From the NCBI GenBank assembly GCA_041795785.1, contig JBHBXR010000078.1:1-5794 (forward strand): a stretch of 5,794 nt of DNA, written 5' to 3'. The notes beneath the pieces are model-generated. The model had not been told where the DNA came from and did not search any database. It worked only from the letters and a program-made list of their open reading frames with translations. The DNA comes from CAJPST01 sp041795785. Its GTDB lineage: Bacteria > Pseudomonadota > Gammaproteobacteria > Enterobacterales > Pasteurellaceae. This document shows, one piece after another, positions 1 to 5,021 of the stretch (position 1 is its first letter; each line of letters opens with the position of its first letter). The position numbers and the translations under genes are program-made.

Positions 1-207
1 CAGAAATATCTGATACTTACGCCCGTGTTTCAGAGTGATGAATGGAAGGGCAAACAACGGATTTTTTCCTTTGCTGACAGAGCAATTTCCGAAGTGGTTT
101 TCCCACGCGGATTTGGGAAATATGCCCGACTTATCGACCATAACGGAGATTTGTTTTGGGTTTATCTTACTGATAATAAAGAAATTGCGGTATGCCGTTT
201 GAAGTAA
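1..207 (+). CDS. C-terminal part of an unrecognised protein (5' end outside window)
   Basis: The frame is open from base 1 to a TAA at 205-207, giving 68 residues. The only in-window start candidate, GTG at 25, has no convincing Shine-Dalgarno, so the gene most likely begins before the window. The fragment is rich in aromatic and charged residues (for example FPRGFGKYARLIDHNGDLFW) and has no transmembrane segment. I do not recognise a family. The alternating hydrophobic pattern around RLIDHNGDLFWVYL suggests beta strands, but that is only an impression. It lies on the same strand as sdhE, 163 bases upstream of it. No clear terminator follows, so read-through into sdhE is possible. A chance open frame of this length is not excluded. 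Confidence 0.5.
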   Translation, partial: QKYLILTPVFQSDEWKGKQRIFSFADRAISEVVFPRGFGKYARLIDHNGDLFWVYLTDNKEIAVCRLK

Positions 208-299
208 TGCCATTCTGAAAATTATGCCTGATACGTTTAATACCATATCATTAAGTTAGTTATCACGCCCAAAAGCAAGCCTGATTTTTATTGATATGC

Positions 300-309
300 A
301 AAGTGCGGT
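300..309 (+). repeat. DNA uptake signal sequence (USS), Hin type
   Basis: AAAGTGCGGT followed by CG and a T7 run matches the extended Pasteurellaceae Hin-type uptake signal (core AAGTGCGGT with AT-rich flank). It is intergenic and ends 22 bases before the predicted -10 box of sdhE, so it overlaps that promoter's upstream region. Such sites direct binding and uptake of self-like DNA during natural competence. Confidence 0.85.
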
Positions 310-331
310 CGTTTTTTTGTCGGTTTCCCGT

Positions 332-337
332 TATAAT
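332..337 (+). promoter_or_regulatory. Predicted -10 box of the sdhE promoter
   Basis: A perfect TATAAT lies 33 bases before the sdhE ATG, implying a leader of roughly 25-30 bases. No good -35 hexamer is seen at 16-18 bases spacing, because that position falls in the T-rich flank of the uptake signal. The promoter is therefore either weak at -35 or dependent on the AT-rich upstream DNA. Confidence 0.45.
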
Positions 338-370
338 GCCTGACGTTAAAAATCAACAACGGAAATAATC

Positions 371-637
371 ATGACAGAATACAATAAATTACGTCTTGAA
401 TGGGATTGCCGACGCGGGATGCTGGAGTTAGATAAAGTGATTATGCCCTTTTATCAGCAGCATTTTGATGCGCTGCCTGATGATAAAAAAGCCGTGTTTG
501 TACGCTTGTTGGCTTGCAGCGATTTACAGCTGTTTTCATGGTTTTTTAATCGGGTGAAAGCGCCCGACCTTGAATTACAAGAGATGATCACCCATATTCA
601 AACTACATTGAAATTAGGGGCTGTCGAACATTCATAA
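371..637 (+). CDS. sdhE: FAD assembly factor SdhE (YgfY/CptB family)
   Basis: This 88-residue protein has the full length of the SdhE family. These small cytoplasmic helical proteins promote covalent FAD attachment to the flavoprotein subunit of succinate dehydrogenase (and of fumarate reductase in some bacteria). The family's signature RGxxE motif is present as R15-G16-M17-L18-E19, inside WDCRRGMLELD. The downstream IMPF, the acidic DALPDD stretch and FVRLLACSDLQLFSWF also follow the E. coli protein closely. The start at 371 gives the expected N-terminus (short tail, then LRLEWDCRRG) and has a modest GGAA at 361-364. In E. coli the gene was once thought to be an antitoxin (CptB), but flavinylation is the better supported role. 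The rpoE operon follows from its own promoter, so co-regulation is not required. Confidence 0.93.
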   Translation: MTEYNKLRLEWDCRRGMLELDKVIMPFYQQHFDALPDDKKAVFVRLLACSDLQLFSWFFNRVKAPDLELQEMITHIQTTLKLGAVEHS

Positions 638-679
638 GCCCTAACGGCGACGGAAATTTTTCGTTCGCATGAAATTTTT

Positions 680-707
680 TGAACTTTTTCAAATTTGGAC
701 GCTCTAA
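680..707 (+). promoter_or_regulatory. Predicted sigma-E promoter of the rpoE-rse operon
   Basis: The -35 element TGAACTTTTT (core GAACTT 681-686) and -10 element TCTAA (703-707) are separated by 16 bases. Both fit the sigma-E consensus (GGAACTT ... TCTRA), and the wording resembles the autoregulated E. coli rpoE promoter, which has ACTCTAACC where this has GCTCTAATCC. Transcription would start near 712-715 and leave a leader of about 45 bases before the rpoE ATG. This implies that active RpoE raises its own operon, a standard feature of this system. The site is called by eye. Confidence 0.75.
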
Positions 708-759
708 TCCAGTACAAGAGCTTGCTGTCTTGGATATTGGAGCTGATATAAGAGGTTAT

Positions 760-1335
760 ATGGCTGAACAGCTAACAGATCAGGCTTTGGTAGAAAGAGT
801 GCAGCAGGGAGATAAAAAAGCCTTTAATTTGTTGGTTTCCCGTTATCAGAATAAAGTAGCCGGGCTTTTGACCCGTTATGTGCCACGCAATGATATTCCT
901 GACGTTGTACAAGAATCATTTATAAAAGCATACCGCTCAATGGATTCTTTTCGTGGTGAAAGCGCTTTCTACACATGGCTTTACCGAATCGCCGTCAATA
1001 CGGCAAAGAATTATTTAACCGCGCAGGGACGCCGTCCGCCGAATGAGGATATTCTGGCGGAGGAAGCGGAAACCTATGACGCAGGTGGCAATTTAAGGGA
1101 TGTGGAAACACCCGAAAATTTAATGTTAAGCGCCGAATTAAAGAAGATTGTGTTCGATACCATCAATAATTTGCAGGAAGAACTCAAAACGGCGATAACG
1201 TTACGCGAAATTGAAGGATTAAGTTACGAAGAAATTGCCGAAATTATGGATTGTCCTGTCGGCACGGTGCGTTCAAGGATTTTCCGTGCGCGCGAAATTA
1301 TCGAAAGTAAAATTAATCCGCTTATTCAACGATAA
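760..1335 (+). CDS. rpoE: RNA polymerase sigma factor RpoE (sigma-E, ECF family)
   Basis: This 191-residue protein, the same length as E. coli RpoE, directs RNA polymerase to envelope-stress promoters. Region 2 spans about residues 22-90, with DVVQESFIKAYRSMDSFRGE (49-67) and FYTWLYRIAVNTAKNYL (70-86) covering the core-binding and -10-recognition helices. Region 4 spans about 130-185, with the helix-turn-helix LSYEEIAEIMDCPVGTVRSR (154-173) that reads the -35 element. The start at ATG 760 is chosen because the protein then begins MAEQLTDQALVERVQQGD as in the family, AAGAGG lies at 750-755, and the upstream extension of the frame to 679 overlaps the sigma-E promoter. rseA follows after 31 bases. 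RpoE activity should be held down by RseA and released when RseA is degraded. No residue looks abnormal. Confidence 0.97.
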   Translation: MAEQLTDQALVERVQQGDKKAFNLLVSRYQNKVAGLLTRYVPRNDIPDVVQESFIKAYRSMDSFRGESAFYTWLYRIAVNTAKNYLTAQGRRPPNEDILAEEAETYDAGGNLRDVETPENLMLSAELKKIVFDTINNLQEELKTAITLREIEGLSYEEIAEIMDCPVGTVRSRIFRAREIIESKINPLIQR

Positions 1336-1366
1336 ACCTAAATTCAAAAAAACCGGGGTAAATAAA

Positions 1367-1924
1367 ATGCAAAAAGAGTTACTTTCAGCGTATATTGACG
1401 GAGAGCAAGTAAGTAACGAATTTACTGCAAAATTATGTCAAGATGCCGAATTGCAACAGCATTGGTCTCATTATCATACGATTCGTGCGGTGATGCGCGA
1501 AGAAACCGACGTGCTGTTAGGTGCGGATTTTACGGCAAAAATGGCGACATTAATTGATGCCGAAGCGGAAATTAAAGTCTCTCAACCGACTCCGGAAGAA
1601 GTTGAAAGTTTGCCGTTTATGCAAAAAGTCAGAAGTTTGTTTGCGCCTATGGTACAAATCGGGGTGGCAGCCGGTGTATGTTTGGTGGCGGTATTGGGAG
1701 TACAGTCTTTCAATGCGGACAATAACGTGCAGAAAGATCTACCTGTGTTGCAAACCTCGCCGTTTAACAACGGGGTACAGGAAGTGAGCTATAACGCACC
1801 GATAAAAGATGTGGTTACGGCAGAACAAATCGAGCAGAAAAACAAACGTATCGGCGCAATGTTACAAAATTATGAATTGCAACGCCGTATGTATGCTGAC
1901 GATATGCAACAAGCCAGTAAATAA
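1367..1924 (+). CDS. rseA: Anti-sigma-E factor RseA
   Basis: This 185-residue single-pass inner-membrane protein sequesters RpoE. The cytoplasmic sigma-binding domain spans about residues 1-66 (MQKELLSAYIDGE ... HYHTIRAVMR), the transmembrane helix about 95-113, and the rest is periplasmic. By alignment from memory with E. coli, the DegS cut (Val148-Ser149) corresponds to V140-S141 in QEVSYNAP, and the RseP cut (Ala108-Cys109) to A102-G103 in GVAAGVCL. The periplasmic segment MLQNYELQRRMY (165-176) matches the conserved region near the E. coli C-terminus, but the protein ends soon after, at 185 against 216 residues, without the Gln-rich tail. The start at 1367 gives the family N-terminus MQKE and has GGGG at 1355-1358, 8 bases upstream. 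The in-frame extension back to 1235 lies inside rpoE and is rejected. Confidence 0.95.
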   Translation: MQKELLSAYIDGEQVSNEFTAKLCQDAELQQHWSHYHTIRAVMREETDVLLGADFTAKMATLIDAEAEIKVSQPTPEEVESLPFMQKVRSLFAPMVQIGVAAGVCLVAVLGVQSFNADNNVQKDLPVLQTSPFNNGVQEVSYNAPIKDVVTAEQIEQKNKRIGAMLQNYELQRRMYADDMQQASK

Positions 1925-1944
1925 TTACTGAATCCCTTATTGTT

Positions 1945-1977
1945 ATTCACCACCATTTTCGGTGGTGAATTTGTTTA
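1945..1977 (+). terminator. Intra-operon hairpin between rseA and rseB (possible attenuator)
   Basis: ATTCACCACC (1945-1954) and GGTGGTGAAT (1961-1970) are a perfect 10-base inverted repeat with a 6-base loop, followed by TTGTTT. It sits 20 bases after the rseA stop and 27 bases before the rseB ATG. The U-tract is interrupted, so it should terminate only part of the transcripts. It could instead protect the rseA mRNA 3' end. Either way it could set the RseA to RseB/RseC ratio. Confidence 0.5.
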
Positions 1978-1997
1978 CACCGAATTTGATAAATACT

Positions 1998-2954
1998 ATG
2001 TTAAAAACGCCGTTTTTTTTAACCGCACTTTTTTCTTTGACGCTGTCTTTTACCGTGGCGGCGAATGAACCGTTGCCACCGAAACAACAGCTTGACGCCA
2101 TGGCAAAAGCCAAAAATCAGCTTAATTACGAAATTATTTTCGTACAAACTACGCCGAGTAATATTGAGACCTTGCGCTATCGTCACCTTTCTCAAGACAA
2201 TAAAACCTATGCGCAACTGGCGACACTGGACGGTGTCAGACAGGAAATCGTGCAACGCGACAATCTGATCAGTTATTTTAAGGTCAACCACCAACCTTTC
2301 ACCATTAACGCCCAATATATGTTGGATAACCTGCCGAGTATTTTGCACAGCGATTTTAACCGCCTGCAAAAATACTATGATTTCGTCAACGTCGGTCGCA
2401 ACCGAATTGCCGATCGCATCGTGCAAACTATCCGCATTTTGCCGAAAGATAATTTCCGTTATCAATATGTCGTGTTTATTGACGAAGAAAACCATCTGTT
2501 GTTACGCAGCGATATGTTGGATCGTGATGATAATTTACTTGAGCAGTTCCGTGTAGTGGATCTTTATGTCGGCGACGGTTTGCAAGAGCTCTCCGCTTAT
2601 TTACGCAATGTGCCGTTTCCGCCGTTATTGACGGAAAAAACGGACAATACACAACAAATCACCGCATGGAATACCAGTTGGCTGCCGGAAGGATTTAGCC
2701 AAATTAAAGAAAGCGTGGAAACGGAAGATAATTCCGATAATTTGATCGAAAGCCGCCTGTACAGCGACGGTTTGTTTTCATTCACATTGTACGTTTCAGA
2801 CAAAATCCTGCCAAACGAACAGGAAAACGTATGGAAACAAGGCGCCAACACGATTTATAGTGAAAATATCGGCGATAAAGAAGTGACCTTAATCGGGCAG
2901 ATCCCCGTCAGCACGGCAAAACGCATCGTGCAGGATATTCAATTCAAAAAATAA
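1998..2954 (+). CDS. rseB: Sigma-E regulatory protein RseB (MucB/RseB family), periplasmic
   Basis: This 318-residue protein, the same length as in E. coli, binds the periplasmic part of RseA and shields it from DegS until envelope stress (misplaced LPS or outer-membrane protein signals) releases it. ATG 1998 gives a classic Sec signal peptide: MLKT, a hydrophobic stretch to residue 20, and VAA|N with likely cleavage after A22. The N-terminal lipoprotein-carrier-like domain spans about 27-195 and the C-terminal domain about 215-315, with WLPEGFSQIKE and YSDGLFSFTLYVSD. There is no recognisable Shine-Dalgarno before the ATG, and an in-frame GTG at 1962 lies in the hairpin and is not credible as a start. 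An uptake signal encodes residues 9-11 of the signal peptide. rseC follows after 6 bases. Confidence 0.93.
   Translation: MLKTPFFLTALFSLTLSFTVAANEPLPPKQQLDAMAKAKNQLNYEIIFVQTTPSNIETLRYRHLSQDNKTYAQLATLDGVRQEIVQRDNLISYFKVNHQPFTINAQYMLDNLPSILHSDFNRLQKYYDFVNVGRNRIADRIVQTIRILPKDNFRYQYVVFIDEENHLLLRSDMLDRDDNLLEQFRVVDLYVGDGLQELSAYLRNVPFPPLLTEKTDNTQQITAWNTSWLPEGFSQIKESVETEDNSDNLIESRLYSDGLFSFTLYVSDKILPNEQENVWKQGANTIYSENIGDKEVTLIGQIPVSTAKRIVQDIQFKK
2022..2030 (-). repeat. DNA uptake signal sequence inside rseB
   Basis: ACCGCACTT on the plus strand is the exact reverse complement of the 9-base Hin core and is flanked by T runs on both sides. It is in frame with rseB and encodes Thr9-Ala10-Leu11 of the signal peptide. 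Confidence 0.85.
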
Positions 2955-2960
2955 AACGCT

Positions 2961-3392
2961 ATGATGAAAGAAAATGCGGTAGTCATCGGCTATCAAGACG
3001 GCATGGCAACAGTCAAATGCCAATCTCAAAGCGCTTGCGGTAGCTGCGCCGCTAAAAGCGGTTGCGGCACTTCCGCATTAAGCAAACTGACCGGTGAAAA
3101 AAACGGGCACATTCTGCAAGTGGCTACCATCATGCCGCTTAAAGCCGGACAATTGGTTGAAATCGGCTTGCCCGAACGTTCCCTGCTGGTATCCGCATTA
3201 TTGTTATATGTCGTGCCTTTATTGACGATTTTGAGCGCCGCATTAATCAGCGAAAATCTGTTTAAGCACGAACTTGTCAGCGCGATTTTTATCTTCTTCA
3301 CAACCGCACTTTCCTTCGTTATCGTGCGTTCTTATACTCAGAAGCTAAATAAAAAACCGGCATATCAGCCGGTTTTGTTGAGAGTGCTGTAA
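2961..3392 (+). CDS. rseC: SoxR-reducing/sigma-E regulatory protein RseC family
   Basis: This 143-residue inner-membrane protein is the last gene of the operon. The N-terminal part carries four cysteines, C20, C26, C29 and C35 (spacing C-x5-C-x2-C-x5-C), as expected for RseC and suitable for binding a metal or Fe-S cluster. Two transmembrane helices follow at about 74-97 and 104-123. The end YQPVLLRVL corresponds to WQPIILSVA in E. coli, so it is not an obvious truncation, although the E. coli protein runs on for about 16 further residues. In E. coli RseC has a mild positive effect on sigma-E and a role with the Rsx SoxR-reducing system; its biochemistry is poorly known. ATG 2961 matches the family start (MMKENA against MIKEWA); ATG 2964 is possible. 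No Shine-Dalgarno is seen, so coupling to rseB is likely. Confidence 0.9.
   Translation: MMKENAVVIGYQDGMATVKCQSQSACGSCAAKSGCGTSALSKLTGEKNGHILQVATIMPLKAGQLVEIGLPERSLLVSALLLYVVPLLTILSAALISENLFKHELVSAIFIFFTTALSFVIVRSYTQKLNKKPAYQPVLLRVL
3303..3311 (-). repeat. DNA uptake signal sequence inside rseC
   Basis: ACCGCACTT on the plus strand is an exact reverse-complement Hin core. It is in frame with rseC and encodes Thr115-Ala116-Leu117 in the second transmembrane helix, the same tripeptide as the copy in rseB. Confidence 0.85.
3347..3380. terminator. Bidirectional intrinsic terminator within the 3' end of rseC, serving greB and rseC
   Basis: AAAACCGGC (3353-3361) and GCCGGTTTT (3368-3376) form a perfect 9-base stem with a 6-base loop. 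On the minus strand the stem runs into T6-A-T3, a strong terminator 57 bases past the greB stop. On the plus strand it is followed by only four T, then GTTG, so it is weaker for the rse operon. The stem encodes about residues 131-139 of RseC, so both convergent transcripts would overlap in coding sequence. Confidence 0.75.
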
Positions 3393-3402
3393 TATAGTTG
3401 TA

Positions 3403-3411
3403 AAGTGCGGT
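3403..3411 (+). repeat. DNA uptake signal sequence between rseC and greB
   Basis: AAAGTGCGGT (3402-3411) followed by TGAAAAATT is an exact core with a good AT-rich extension. It lies in the 41-base gap between the convergent stops of rseC and greB, a usual place for uptake signals in this family. Confidence 0.85.
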
Positions 3412-3430
3412 TGAAAAATTGCACGTTTTT
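3405..3430 (+). terminator. Second, uptake-signal-derived terminator-like hairpin after rseC
   Basis: As RNA, GUGCGGUU (3405-3412) pairs with AAUUGCAC (3417-3424) through eight base pairs, two of them G-U, closing a GAAA tetraloop. A T5 run at 3426-3430 follows. It is asymmetric: on the minus strand the two wobble pairs become A-C mismatches, so it should act mainly on the rse transcript, as back-up to the weaker plus-strand side of the upstream terminator. Confidence 0.45.
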
Positions 3431-3433
3431 ACG

Positions 3434-3910
3434 CTAGGTTTCATACCAAATGCGATTCACATAAAACGTGATTTTACCCGACGGCGTATCCACTTTCACT
3501 TCATCGTCAACACACTTGCCGATTAACGCGCGTGCTACAGGGGAATCAATGGAAATCCAGTTTTTAGCGGGGTCGAATTCGTCACAACCGACGATACGGT
3601 ATTGTTTTTGTTCACCCTCTTCCGTTTCCAGTTCCACCCAAGCGCCGAAAAATACTTTGCCTTCCTGTCGTGGATGATAGTCCACAATTTGCAGTACTTC
3701 CAACCGCTTCATCAAAAAACGCACGCGTCGATCGATTTCGCGTAAACGCCGTTTGCCGTAAATATATTCCGCATTCTCACTGCGATCGCCCAATGCCGCC
3801 GCATCGGACACCGCCTGCGTCACTTTCGGGCGCTCTTCTTTCCAAAGAAATTTTAATTCCTGATCAAGCGTATTCCAGCCTTGACGGGTGATATAGTTTG
3901 ATTTTGCCAT
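3434..3910 (-). CDS. greB: Transcription elongation factor GreB
   Basis: This 158-residue protein, the same length as E. coli GreB, enters the RNA polymerase secondary channel and stimulates cleavage of the backtracked RNA 3' end. The N-terminal coiled coil covers about residues 8-75, with the catalytic tip ALGDRSENAEY carrying D42 and E45 (E. coli D41 and E44), and the basic stretch KRRLREIDRRVRFL. The C-terminal FKBP-like domain follows from about 85 (VFFGAWVELE ... ISIDSPVARALIGK). The sequence VDYHPRQEGKVFFGAWVE and the long basic patch indicate GreB rather than GreA. The start is supported by AAGGA at 3917-3921 on the minus strand and a TATAAT box just upstream. It is monocistronic and converges on rseC. 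No key residue is missing. Confidence 0.96.
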   Translation of the reverse strand: MAKSNYITRQGWNTLDQELKFLWKEERPKVTQAVSDAAALGDRSENAEYIYGKRRLREIDRRVRFLMKRLEVLQIVDYHPRQEGKVFFGAWVELETEEGEQKQYRIVGCDEFDPAKNWISIDSPVARALIGKCVDDEVKVDTPSGKITFYVNRIWYET

Positions 3911-3936
3911 AAAAAATCCTTCTTAATTTGCGCAAA

Positions 3937-3966
3937 ATTATACCCGAAAAGGAACAAGAATTTGAA
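3937..3966 (-). promoter_or_regulatory. Predicted sigma-70 promoter of greB
   Basis: On the minus strand a perfect TATAAT (3942-3937) lies 18 bases downstream of TTCAAA (3966-3961), a four-of-six match to TTGACA. Transcription would start near 3930, giving a leader of about 20 bases that contains the GAAGGA ribosome site. Confidence 0.65.
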
Positions 3967-4014
3967 CACCATAATAACGTGCGTCATTTGGGGACTCGAC
4001 ATAATCCGACAATG

Positions 4015-4042
4015 AAAAAAGTCGGATATAAATACACCAACT
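4015..4042 (-). terminator. Weak terminator candidate after the Acg-type gene
   Basis: On the minus strand AGTTGG (4042-4037) can pair with CCGACT (4025-4020) through six pairs including one G-U. The second arm runs directly into a T6 tract (4020-4015). The same CCGAC can instead pair with GTCGG just beyond it (7-base arms 4004-4010 and 4021-4027), which would compete. This is a weak call. Confidence 0.35.
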
Positions 4043-5010
4043 TACCGGCTGTTGTCTATCACATCGGCAATATTACGGCGCAACGAATAGGGGCGCGGAG
4101 CAGCATAACCCAACCGTATCAAAATCGCAGGTGATGTATTAAGCGATAGAGCATGTGCCATATTTTGGGCGACAGCGCGTTCTTCGCAAGGCTGATTGAG
4201 ATAAGAATGGGCGATATTTTGTGCGGTAGCTGCAAGCAGGAAGCGTTGCAGGGTACGGCCCAAATTTATCCAATGACTGACGGTTTGCTGTTCCAGGGTA
4301 AACAGGGCGAAATGGGATGTATGGCTTATTTGCCGTTGGCAAGACTTGCGCTGTGCTGATTCACGCATGGCAAGTGACATGACGATTTCGGCTATCCAAC
4401 GTGGCACATTTGGCGCACCAAAGACGGCATAGCTTAATCCGTCCCGCGTTTGGTCTTGGTGTTTTTTATTGTAGCGCAGCCATGTTTTTAACTCTTGCTT
4501 GAACGCAGGATTTCGTATCTGTAAGGCATCAGCTTGCAAGATGTATTCGCTGATTTTAATGTAAGGCGCCGTACCGTTGGCATATAAAAAAATATGCGTG
4601 CCGGTTTCGGTAGGCATTTGCTGCAACTGGGTAATGACGTCATCGGAAATGCGTTGGGCAGAATACAGACTGCGATTAGTTTGGCGGCGTGTAATTTGGG
4701 TGGCAAGCGGATTAGGTTCAACAAGTTGCTTGTCTAGATGAATGCGGATATTACCTGTAGCTTCATCACTACGGACTTGGGCTGTATAACCTTGTTCACT
4801 GGCCGCGAGTACAAGGTTTTCGGCAGCACAACCCAAGCTGATAAAGAGTTCGCGGTTGTCGCCGTCCACAATCGGCAAAGTGCGAGATAAATCGGGTACG
4901 ATACAAATTGTACCATCGTCTTGTATGCTAAACCGCCAAGGTTGGGTATTGTGTCCTGAAGGGGCGAGTGTTGCTTGAGTAATGAGTTTGGTGTATAGAC
5001 TGTCAGACAT
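4042..5010 (-). CDS. Acg-type nitroreductase-superfamily protein (FMN-binding oxidoreductase)
   Basis: This 322-residue cytoplasmic protein has the usual length of the Acg-type branch of the nitroreductase superfamily, in which two flavin-binding halves are fused. The diagnostic motifs are APSGHNTQPWRF at 16-27, RRQTNRSLY at 108-116, a long helical segment SHWINLGRTLQRFLLAATAQN at 245-265, and the C-terminal RLGYAAPRPYSLRRNIADVI at 299-318. The family is thought to bind FMN, and some members (mycobacterial Acg) may store FMN rather than reduce a nitro compound, so the substrate is unknown. No signal peptide or membrane segment is seen. The start at 5010 has a perfect AAGGAGG at 5023-5017 with a 6-base gap. 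It is the first accessory-looking gene after the conserved block, and a Neisseriaceae-like uptake sequence 32 bases upstream hints at transfer. Confidence 0.85.
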   Translation of the reverse strand: MSDSLYTKLITQATLAPSGHNTQPWRFSIQDDGTICIVPDLSRTLPIVDGDNRELFISLGCAAENLVLAASEQGYTAQVRSDEATGNIRIHLDKQLVEPNPLATQITRRQTNRSLYSAQRISDDVITQLQQMPTETGTHIFLYANGTAPYIKISEYILQADALQIRNPAFKQELKTWLRYNKKHQDQTRDGLSYAVFGAPNVPRWIAEIVMSLAMRESAQRKSCQRQISHTSHFALFTLEQQTVSHWINLGRTLQRFLLAATAQNIAHSYLNQPCEERAVAQNMAHALSLNTSPAILIRLGYAAPRPYSLRRNIADVIDNSR

Positions 5011-5021
5011 GGTCAGCCTCC

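Noticed and set aside
471..480. GCTGCCTGAT resembling a Neisseriaceae uptake sequence in sdhE
   Set aside because: It matches only partly, lies in conserved coding sequence, and is expected by chance.
614..668. Terminator after sdhE (TTAGGG/CCCTAA or GCGA/TCGC stems)
   Set aside because: Both stems need bulges and neither is followed properly by a T run; too weak to call.
679..759. N-terminal extension of rpoE to 679
   Set aside because: It overlaps the sigma-E promoter, lacks a ribosome site, and the family N-terminus begins at 760.
1235..1366. Upstream start for rseA inside rpoE
   Set aside because: It reads rpoE coding sequence in another frame; MQKE at 1367 with GGGG upstream is the family start.
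1962..1997. GTG start for rseB
   Set aside because: It lies in the hairpin arm without a Shine-Dalgarno and would put a polar stretch before the signal peptide.
2019..2495. 158-codon antisense frame within rseB
   Set aside because: It is a shadow of a well-supported gene, with no domain or ribosome site of note.
4221..4227. GTGCGGT fragment in the Acg-type gene as an uptake signal
   Set aside because: The first two core bases are TT rather than AA, so only 7 of 9 match.
4138..4360. Plus- and minus-strand frames inside the Acg-type gene
   Set aside because: They overlap a full-length gene with recognised motifs; none shows its own start signals.
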